11,892 nucleotides of DNA from Christensenella sp. UBA1259 (GTDB lineage Bacteria > Bacillota > Clostridia > Christensenellales > Borkfalkiaceae): the NCBI GenBank assembly GCA_002308755.1, contig DBVR01000030.1, positions 16,315-28,206 of the forward strand. Direction: 5' to 3'. The stretch's first letter is position 1; each line of letters begins with the position of its first letter. This document shows, one piece after another, positions 1 to 4,272 of this stretch. Under the pieces are notes generated by a model that did no database searches, was not told the DNA's origin, and worked only from the letters and a program-made list of their open reading frames with translations. The position numbers were made by a program, and so were the translations under genes.

Positions 1-98
1 CCGATGTTGGTCATTTCCGCAAGGTTCGCACCCTTGCCGCCGAGTATCTCACGCATTTTGGCGTTGCCTTCGCTGAAAAGATAAACGTATTTTTTCAT
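1..98 (-). CDS. ppdK: Pyruvate, phosphate dikinase, N-terminal fragment (runs off left edge)
   Basis: Only the first 32 codons and two bases are visible. They begin with ATG at 98-96 and read MKKYVYLFSEGNAKMREIL, followed by GGKGANLAEMTNIG. This is the characteristic start of pyruvate phosphate dikinase, where the Gly-Gly-Lys-Gly-Ala-Asn-Leu-Ala-Glu-Met stretch opens the ATP-grasp nucleotide-binding domain. The enzyme interconverts PEP + AMP + PPi with pyruvate + ATP + Pi in the cytoplasm, and many anaerobic Clostridia use it in glycolysis or gluconeogenesis. A GGAGG ribosome site (109-105) sits six bases before the ATG, which fixes the start. The gene has its own promoter (168-196) and a hairpin-rich leader, so it is not simply read through from the unknown genes upstream. 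PEP synthase shares this fold, but the N-terminal wording fits PPDK much better. Confidence 0.93.
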   Translation of the reverse strand, partial: MKKYVYLFSEGNAKMREILGGKGANLAEMTNI

Positions 99-110
99 TT
101 TGTTCCTCCG

Positions 111-161
111 AAAAAAATAATATCGGATTTTACCCCGATTTTCGGTCGCTTTTTTGCAACC
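111..161 (-). promoter_or_regulatory. ppdK 5' leader with three overlapping hairpins (possible attenuator)
   Basis: The predicted transcript begins near 161 and holds three short inverted repeats that overlap in series. H1 is GGTTGC, a six-A loop, then GCGACC (161-144, one U.G pair). H2 is CCGA-AAA-TCGG (145-135). H3 is ATCGGG, six bases, then TCCGAT (139-122, one G.U pair). H3 is followed directly by ATTATTTTTTT (121-111), then the GGAGG ribosome site. H2 and H3 share 135-139, so both cannot form fully. H3 plus its T-run has the form of a weak intrinsic terminator. That this regulates ppdK is inference; the stems are short. Confidence 0.35.
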
Positions 162-167
162 TTACAT

Positions 168-196
168 ATTTTACACTAATTTAAAATTTTTTTCAA
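168..196 (-). promoter_or_regulatory. Sigma-A promoter for ppdK
   Basis: On the minus strand the -35 is TTGAAA (196-191) and the -10 is TAAAAT (173-168), with a 17-base spacer. Each hexamer is one base from consensus. The predicted start is near 161, giving a leader of about 63 bases before the ppdK ATG at 98. Confidence 0.75.
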
Positions 197-227
197 CATA
201 ATAAGGGCACTTTTCAAAACTTTCCCC

Positions 228-264
228 AAAATTTAACCGCGCGGGGCGGTTTCGCCCCGCGCGG
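228..264 (-). terminator. Intrinsic terminator after the 283-636 gene
   Basis: A perfect 12-bp GC-rich stem (237-248 with 253-264) closes a four-base loop. On the minus strand it is followed by TTAAATTTT. It lies 18 bases after the stop of the 283-636 gene and before the ppdK promoter, so it separates the two transcription units. The T-run is modest, so termination may not be complete. Confidence 0.75.
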
Positions 265-282
265 TGTGTGAAATAAACCCTT

Positions 283-636
283 TTACCCGCCCGAAAACGA
301 AAGTTCCGCGTCTTCCACGGGAAACCCGTAGTTAAGGTCGGTAAGGTAAAAAGTCTGTAAAGTTTCCGCCGGGTATCTTTCGGCAAAATCGAAATGAAGC
401 CTGATATCGGCGCACGGGCAACGCCCCAACTTTATAAAGTACGACTTTTCGTAAAAATCGTAGCTAAAAGGTCGCACGGTTACGATAAGATTGCGGCTTT
501 CGGTACAAAAACAAAGTACGTTCCGCCGACGGCGCACTTTGCCGTACAGAATAAGCCGCCCGCCGAAACTTCTCACCGTTATAAGGGCGGGAAGCGCGGC
601 GTGAGAAACGGTAAATTCCAGCCTTACTCTCATCAC
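283..636 (-). CDS. Unknown basic protein with two CxC pairs; C-terminal motif shared with the upstream gene
   Basis: A 117-residue protein of no family I recognise. It begins at GTG 636, which overlaps the TGA of the upstream gene as GTGA; an ATG follows directly at 633. No well-placed ribosome site is seen, so translation is probably coupled. The protein is basic, with 13 arginines including RRRR at 35-38. It has four cysteines arranged as CFC (42-44) and CPC (73-75). Hydrophobic and polar residues alternate as in beta sheet. There is no signal peptide or membrane helix. The last 24 residues (from QTFYLTDLNYGFPVED to the end) match the last 25 of the upstream protein at about half of positions, so the two are related at that end. 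The tight overlap, shared tail and following terminator support a real gene; function is unknown. Confidence 0.7.
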   Translation of the reverse strand: MMRVRLEFTVSHAALPALITVRSFGGRLILYGKVRRRRNVLCFCTESRNLIVTVRPFSYDFYEKSYFIKLGRCPCADIRLHFDFAERYPAETLQTFYLTDLNYGFPVEDAELSFSGG

Positions 637-1178
637 TCACCCGTAAAAGTTATAGTTCCGTCGGCTATCGGAAGCCCCGAATAGTTGGCGTCGGTAAGGG
701 TAAAGGATTGCGCCGCTATCGGCGAGTTTACGACGTACTCCGTCTGCGCCGCGGAAGACATGTTCACGGTTATCACGCCTTCGTAAAGGTTGTGCCCGTC
801 GTCGGTTGCTTTCTGTACGAAGTACAGGACGTAGGGCGTTGCGGAACCGTAAGGCACGTTATTAAATACCGCCTGACCGCTTGCGTCTATCGTTACGGCG
901 GAACCGTATTCGGTAGTTCCCGCACTGTCGGTCATGATCACCGAACCGGAAGTTACGGGCGTGCCGCCTTCCGCACCCGTTTCGTTAAAAATAAGGGTAA
1001 GAACGCCGTTCGCCGACACGGTAAAAGTGCCGCTGCCCGCGGATTCTCCCGCCGTGTAAGAAGTAGGCGAAAGCGAAGTCGCGTCGTACCCGTTTGCGGT
1101 AACCGTAACGGAATACGTTCCCTTTTTCATGTTCTCGGAGCCCGAGCCGTTAGTTATCTGTACGTTATAATTTGCCAT
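633..1178 (-). CDS. Unknown acidic beta-rich protein with Cna_B/carboxypeptidase-regulatory-like repeats
   Basis: A 181-residue protein starting at ATG 1178 with an AAGGAG site six bases upstream. It is rich in Thr, Ser, Gly, Ala and Val and has no Arg, Cys or Trp. Residues 1-68 look like one beta domain (YSVTVTANGYD then TFTVSANGVLTL). Residues 71-140 look like a prealbumin-type domain (SGSVIMTDSAG then AVFNNVPYG), resembling Cna_B or carboxypeptidase-regulatory folds. Residues 157-181 form a tail (QSFTLTDANYSGLPIADG and on) that recurs in the downstream partner. The composition suggests a structural or surface protein, but there is no signal peptide, LPxTG or anchor, so export is unproven. 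It overlaps its partner as GTGA. A sporulation-type -10 lies upstream (1222-1230). Spore-surface protein is one possibility; I cannot assign a function. Confidence 0.75.
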   Translation of the reverse strand: MANYNVQITNGSGSENMKKGTYSVTVTANGYDATSLSPTSYTAGESAGSGTFTVSANGVLTLIFNETGAEGGTPVTSGSVIMTDSAGTTEYGSAVTIDASGQAVFNNVPYGSATPYVLYFVQKATDDGHNLYEGVITVNMSSAAQTEYVVNSPIAAQSFTLTDANYSGLPIADGTITFTGE

Positions 1179-1221
1179 TTATTTCTCCTTGGTTGAATTT
1201 AAGCGCGCTGACGCGCTGATA

Positions 1222-1230
1222 TATTTTATG
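1222..1230 (-). promoter_or_regulatory. Possible sporulation-sigma -10 element for the 633-1178 gene
   Basis: On the minus strand, CATAAAATA (1230-1222) fits the sigma-K -10 pattern CATAnnnTA and is close to the sigma-E pattern CATACAnT. An AC dinucleotide (1250-1249) lies 18 bases upstream, roughly where a sigma-K -35 would be, though one base too far. No convincing sigma-A pair was found here. The motif is short and AT-rich, so chance is a real alternative. Confidence 0.3.
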
Positions 1231-1240
1231 CCGATCCCAA

Positions 1241-1283
1241 AGAAAAAAGTTCCCGCCCCGAAGGATCTCCTTCGGGGCGGGAA
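1241..1283 (-). terminator. Strong intrinsic terminator after the 1313-1702 gene
   Basis: A 15-bp GC-rich stem (1250-1264 with 1269-1283) closes a four-base loop. On the minus strand it is followed by CTTTTTTCTTT. It lies 29 bases after the stop of the 1313-1702 gene and ends that transcript before the next gene. Confidence 0.88.
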
Positions 1284-1312
1284 AGACGCTTACGTGCCTG
1301 TAAGGAAAGGGT

Positions 1313-1702
1313 CTACTTGCTTTTTACGGTTTTTATGAGCGGTTTGCCGCAACGTCCGAAAAAATTCAGGGGATACACCTTTACGGTATATTCCGAACAA
1401 ACGGGCACGCCCGTGAATCCGACCGAATAAAATTCGTTTATCGGTAAACCCGCCTGTAAAAAAGATTGAATTTCTTTGGTTCCGATTATTTCGTTTGAGA
1501 AGTTATATATCTCCACCTTGTATCCTCTTGCCGTATAGTATTGCGGAACGTCGGGAAAACGCACGGTAAAGCCCGCCGTTTTTCCGTCTTCGGTTGACGG
1601 TAATACGGAAATTTCCGCATTGTCGTCGAACGTCAATTCTTCGTTTCCGTCGAATTTAACTATGCGTATCTCGGGACTTTCATACTTTTTTCTGCTTTTC
1701 AT
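1313..1702 (-). CDS. Unknown protein with a short conserved-looking head and a fibronectin-III-like domain
   Basis: A 129-residue protein with ATG at 1702 and a GGGAG site six bases upstream. It is the only gene between a consensus promoter (1732-1760) and a strong terminator. Residues 5-18 (KKYESPEIRIVKFD) resemble the opening of many small uncharacterised Bacillota and Bacteroidota proteins and peptide precursors. That likeness is from memory, not a search. Residues about 45-125 read like a fibronectin-III or Ig-type sandwich: GFTVRFPD, then RGYKVEIYNF, then SEYTVKVYPLNFFG and a basic end. There is no signal peptide, lipobox or membrane helix. It is divergent from a small XRE regulator whose promoter shares its -35, so that regulator probably controls it. 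A role in a small cytoplasmic or surface system is possible; I do not recognise the family. Confidence 0.7.
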   Translation of the reverse strand: MKSRKKYESPEIRIVKFDGNEELTFDDNAEISVLPSTEDGKTAGFTVRFPDVPQYYTARGYKVEIYNFSNEIIGTKEIQSFLQAGLPINEFYSVGFTGVPVCSEYTVKVYPLNFFGRCGKPLIKTVKSK

Positions 1703-1731
1703 ACCCTTCTCCCGTATGTTTTTACAAAAAT

Positions 1732-1760
1732 ATTATACTCTATATATGGAGCATTGTCAA
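1732..1760 (-). promoter_or_regulatory. Perfect-consensus sigma-A promoter for the 1313-1702 gene
   Basis: On the minus strand, TTGACA (1760-1755) and TATAAT (1737-1732) are separated by exactly 17 bases; both hexamers are perfect. The predicted start is near 1725. The -35 occupies almost the same bases as the -35 of the divergent promoter for the XRE gene. The spacer contains an imperfect dyad, CTCtATATATgGAG (1738-1751). A promoter this strong is likely held down by a repressor. Confidence 0.9.
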
Positions 1761-1782
1761 CACTTTGAGTATGTTTTATAAT
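1754..1782 (+). promoter_or_regulatory. Sigma-A promoter for the XRE regulator, predicted to give a leaderless mRNA
   Basis: TTGTCA (1754-1759) and TATAAT (1777-1782) are separated by 17 bases. The usual start, seven bases past the -10, falls at 1789, which is the A of the ATG. No Shine-Dalgarno sequence precedes the ATG. Its -35 overlaps the opposing -35 at 1755-1760 by five of six bases, so two polymerases could not occupy both promoters at once. Confidence 0.8.
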
Positions 1783-1788
1783 TAAATT

Positions 1789-1989
1789 ATGATAAGTTAT
1801 AAACCTTTATACGACACGATAAAGAAAAAGGGCATATCCACGTACGCCCTTATAAACAAATTCGGACTGAGCCGAAGCCTGATAGACAGGTTAAAGCACG
1901 ATAAGCCCGTAACCACGGTGACTCTTAACGATTTATGCCGCATATTAGACTGCAAAATAGAAGACGTTGTCATGTACGAAAAAGATTAA
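1789..1989 (+). CDS. Small XRE/Cro-CI helix-turn-helix regulator
   Basis: A 66-residue DNA-binding protein consisting of a single Cro/CI-type helix-turn-helix domain. It belongs to the compact type that opens with ISYKPLYDTI and ends with LDCKIEDVVMYEKD. Helices 2 and 3 are about residues 17-36 (TYALINKFGLSRSLIDRLKH). It lacks any sensor or oligomerisation domain beyond the domain's own dimer surface. The start is ATG 1789; homologues of this type begin the same way, and there is no ribosome site, in keeping with a leaderless transcript. The gene is alone between its promoter and a strong terminator. It is divergent from the unknown 1313-1702 gene with a shared -35, so it most likely represses that gene and itself. 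The family is clear; target and signal are inferred. Confidence 0.9.
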   Translation: MISYKPLYDTIKKKGISTYALINKFGLSRSLIDRLKHDKPVTTVTLNDLCRILDCKIEDVVMYEKD

Positions 1990-2023
1990 CCCCTGTCAAC
2001 AACTTGACAGGGGTCTGTTTTTT
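1990..2023. terminator. Terminator between the convergent XRE gene and recO, probably bidirectional
   Basis: A perfect 10-bp stem (1990-1999 with 2004-2013) has a four-base loop. On the plus strand TCTGTTTTTT follows, starting one base after the XRE stop codon. On the minus strand the tail is TTAATCTTTTTC, so it can also end the recO transcript. The stem contains TGTCAA-n4-TTGACA, resembling the -35 region in front of the XRE gene. Confidence 0.9.
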
Positions 2024-2034
2024 GCCTTATATGT

Positions 2035-2757
2035 TCATACGTTTTCCGTAAGCCTACCAAGTTCTTTTAGGGCGTTAAGCGTTTCTTCCGTCTTTGCCGT
2101 TACGTAGTAATTTAAAAATCTTAACGCAAACGCCGACTGCCGCGGCGAAAGAGTTTCGCCCCTTTCGGCTTTTACTATCGCCGTATACGTTTCGGGGTTT
2201 ATCTCACGCATTTCCTTACCGAAACACTCTTCGCAATAAAACCCGCCCGTGGCGACGTCGAAAAACACTCTTGTAAACTCGGTCTTGCCGCAGGAAAGAC
2301 ATCCGCCGATATTTAAGGCGTAGCCCGAAAATTTAAGCGCGGAAACGAGAAACTCCGACGTTACCGAAAGGCAATCTTCTTTGCCGTAGGCAAGGTCTTT
2401 AAGCGTGTTTACGACCAGAATAAAGAGTTCCGGCGAAGACATTTCTTCCCTTACGAACTTTTTTACAAACTCCAACGCCGTCGCGCCGCAATAGAATTTT
2501 TTAAGGTCTTCCCGTAAGGGATAAAAACTGTCGGTAAGCGACGCGCCTATCACCGTGCGCTTATCGCCTTTTACGCTGAACATAAATTCCGCAAGACAAA
2601 AAGGCGCGGCGGCGAACTTAAGTTTCGCCCCCGCTTTCTTTACGCCTTTCAGCGACGCGGAAATTACGCCGCGCTCCGGCGTGAATACGTTTATTATCTT
2701 GTCGTTTTCGCGGTAGTCCGTCGCCGAAACGACTATACCGTTCAATTTTTCTTCCAT
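2035..2757 (-). CDS. recO: DNA repair protein RecO
   Basis: RecO loads RecA onto SSB-coated single-stranded DNA in the RecFOR pathway of gap repair and anneals complementary strands. The 240-residue protein has the expected length. Residues 1-80 form the OB-fold that opens with GIVVSATDYRENDKIINVFT and the basic stretch SLKGVKKAGAKLK. The helical C-terminal part carries four zinc-ligand cysteines, CLSC (153-156) and CEEC (175-178). The ATG at 2757 shares its A with the stop of the small yqzL gene (TAATG), which implies translational coupling. It is the last gene of the yqfC-recO operon and is followed by the terminator at 1990-2023. The pairing with era is typical of Bacillota. Confidence 0.95.
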   Translation of the reverse strand: MEEKLNGIVVSATDYRENDKIINVFTPERGVISASLKGVKKAGAKLKFAAAPFCLAEFMFSVKGDKRTVIGASLTDSFYPLREDLKKFYCGATALEFVKKFVREEMSSPELFILVVNTLKDLAYGKEDCLSVTSEFLVSALKFSGYALNIGGCLSCGKTEFTRVFFDVATGGFYCEECFGKEMREINPETYTAIVKAERGETLSPRQSAFALRFLNYYVTAKTEETLNALKELGRLTENV

Positions 2758-2870
2758 TACTTCTTTATCAGATTTTTGTAAAGCATATAGTAATTCACGT
2801 TGCCCGTCTTTTCAAAGAGTTTCCACGCCGACTCCGCAGGGTCGGTAAAATCGAATCCGTCTTTCTGCAT
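2757..2870 (-). CDS. yqzL: YqzL-like small protein (37 residues)
   Basis: A short open frame between era and recO: ATG at 2870, stop TAA at 2759-2757, encoding MQKDGFDFTDPAESAW then KLFEKTGNVNYYMLYKNLIKK. The core W-x-x-F-x-x-T-G-N-x-x-x-Y-x-L-Y is the signature of the YqzL family, and B. subtilis yqzL lies in the same place between era and recO. The function of the family is unknown. A GGGGG ribosome site (2880-2876) precedes the ATG by five bases, and the stop overlaps the recO start as TAATG. The ATG itself lies in the 3' arm of a 7-bp inverted repeat. The first ten residues differ from the B. subtilis form as I recall it. Motif, position and coupling make this a real gene. Confidence 0.87.
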   Translation of the reverse strand: MQKDGFDFTDPAESAWKLFEKTGNVNYYMLYKNLIKK

Positions 2871-2894
2871 ACTGTCCCCCTTAACGGCAGTATG
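2868..2894 (-). promoter_or_regulatory. Inverted repeat that would bury the yqzL start codon
   Basis: On the minus-strand RNA, CAUACUG (2894-2888) pairs perfectly with CAGUAUG (2874-2868) around a 13-base loop. The AUG of yqzL is in the 3' arm, and the AAGGGGG ribosome site is in the loop. There is no T-run, so it is not a terminator. It may lower yqzL-recO translation relative to era. Confidence 0.4.
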
Positions 2895-2910
2895 TTTATC
2901 TTTTCCCTTT

Positions 2911-3783
2911 TTATTCGGCGTAGCCGTGTTCTTTTACCAGCCTTTCGCTGTTGCGCCAGTCTTCCTTCACCTTTACGAAGGTGGTCAGAAATACCTTTTT
3001 GCCCAGAAACTTTTCCATATCCGTCCGCGCAAAGGAAGATATCTCCTTTATCCTGCCGCCGCCCTTACCTATGATTATCGCCTTATGGTTCTGTTTTTCG
3101 CATATAACGTCCAGATTTATATCGTAAACCTTGCCATCTTCTCTTAACTTAAACTCGTTGACTATTACAGCGACCCCGTGCGGTATCTCCTTATCGCATT
3201 TAAGAAGTATCTTTTCCCGCATTATCTCGGCTATCATAAACTTTTCCGAACGGTCGGAGATAACGTCTAAAGGAAATATCCTTTCCCCTTCGGGAAGTTT
3301 TGCCTTTATGACTTTGAGAAGTTCCTTTAAGTTCCTGCCCTTTCTCGCGGAGACGGGCACTATTTCCGCCCCCGAAGCACCTACGTCGTTTATCGCCGAT
3401 ATAAGAAGGCTTTCCGTCGTTATGTCGGTTTTGGTAAGCGCGACTACCGCGTTTTCTTTAACGAATTTCTTTACCACGCCGAGATCCTTTTCCGAAAGCC
3501 CTTCGTGCGCGTCGCACACGATAAGCGTAAGATCTACGTCGTTTGCGGCGTCTTCCGCCGTCTTTTGCATTACCGAACTTAAAAAATTATCCGCGCCGTA
3601 TATACCCGGCGTGTCCACGAAAACTATCTGCGAGTCTTCGTCGTTATATATCCCTATTATCCTGTCTCTCGTGGTCTGGGGCTTGGGTGAAACTATACTC
3701 ACCTTTTCCCCCACCAGAACGTTTATAAGGGTGGATTTTCCGGCGTTCGCCCTGCCGATGACCGCAACGTATCCGCTTTTCAA
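2911..3783 (-). CDS. era: GTPase Era
   Basis: Era is an essential GTPase that binds the 3' end of 16S rRNA and checks 30S maturation. The 290-residue protein is full length. It has the P-loop GRANAGKST (10-18), a switch region with PQTTRDR (35-41), DTPG (57-60), SARKG (145-149) and a C-terminal KH domain with GKGG (239-242). The G4 base-specificity motif, normally NKxD, reads TKTD (117-120). The start is TTG at 3783, overlapping the ybeY stop as TTGA; it gives MKSGYVAVIG, the usual Era opening, and has AGGGTGA upstream. ybeY lies immediately upstream, and yqzL follows after 40 bases. In many relatives dgkA and cdd lie between ybeY and era; here nothing does. Confidence 0.96.
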   Translation of the reverse strand: MKSGYVAVIGRANAGKSTLINVLVGEKVSIVSPKPQTTRDRIIGIYNDEDSQIVFVDTPGIYGADNFLSSVMQKTAEDAANDVDLTLIVCDAHEGLSEKDLGVVKKFVKENAVVALTKTDITTESLLISAINDVGASGAEIVPVSARKGRNLKELLKVIKAKLPEGERIFPLDVISDRSEKFMIAEIMREKILLKCDKEIPHGVAVIVNEFKLREDGKVYDINLDVICEKQNHKAIIIGKGGGRIKEISSFARTDMEKFLGKKVFLTTFVKVKEDWRNSERLVKEHGYAE

Positions 3784-4271
3784 TTCTTTTCACCCTGTTC
3801 TTCGTTCTCTTCGGGATAAAGAAGGGCTATTATCTCGTTTTCTTTTGCCCGCATCTCTTTTTTGTCTTTTTCCTTTATATGGTCGTACCCGAAAAGATGC
3901 AAAAGCCCGTGCACTATAAGATAGTTCCTTTCTCTCTCTTCGCTATGTCCTATCTCCTGCGCCTGTTCTTTTATCTTTTCGTCGCACAGTACGATAGAAC
4001 CTATGAATATATACCCGCCGTCGAGTTCCGTTCCGCACTCTTCCTTTAAAAGCAGTCTGCCCTTTATCCCGTCCAGCGTCGGAAAAGACAGCACGTCCGT
4101 CGGAACGTCTATCCCCCGCTCGTCGCGGTTAAGCGATCTTATCCCGTCTTCCGACTCGAATACCACTTCGGCTTTTATCCTTGCCTTCTGCCCAAGCGTT
4201 TTATACACCGCTTTGGCAAGTTTTCTCACCTTTATCTTTCTTTCCAAGCACTCTATATACAGTTTGCCCAT
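3780..4271 (-). CDS. ybeY: Endoribonuclease YbeY
   Basis: YbeY is a zinc metalloprotein needed for 16S rRNA 3'-end maturation and ribosome quality control. The 163 residues cover the whole family. The signature HGLLHLFGYDH (121-131) supplies the three zinc histidines H121, H125 and H131. The earlier conserved block NRDERGIDVPTDVLSFP (48-64) is also present. The C-terminal tail is highly charged (PEENEEQGEKN) and encodes the ribosome site for era within the overlap. The ATG is at 4271, one base after the stop of the upstream HD-domain gene (4273). Its place directly before era fits the shared role of both proteins in 30S assembly. Confidence 0.95.
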   Translation of the reverse strand: MGKLYIECLERKIKVRKLAKAVYKTLGQKARIKAEVVFESEDGIRSLNRDERGIDVPTDVLSFPTLDGIKGRLLLKEECGTELDGGYIFIGSIVLCDEKIKEQAQEIGHSEERERNYLIVHGLLHLFGYDHIKEKDKKEMRAKENEIIALLYPEENEEQGEKN

Positions 4272-4272
4272 T

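Noticed and set aside
708..1196. 162-codon plus-strand open frame opposite the beta-rich gene
   Set aside because: Its product is a low-complexity Arg/Tyr/Val/His-rich string with no ribosome site or domain; the minus frame has a good ribosome site and recognisable beta domains.
1202..1217. Small inverted repeat AGCGCG-CTGA-CGCGCT before the 633-1178 gene
   Set aside because: Only 6 bp with no T-run. It may form in the leader, but I see no reason to call it a regulator.
3131..3919. 262-codon plus-strand open frame across era and ybeY
   Set aside because: It lies antisense to two certain genes, is Ser/Thr/Phe-rich as expected of an antisense reading, and has no family features.
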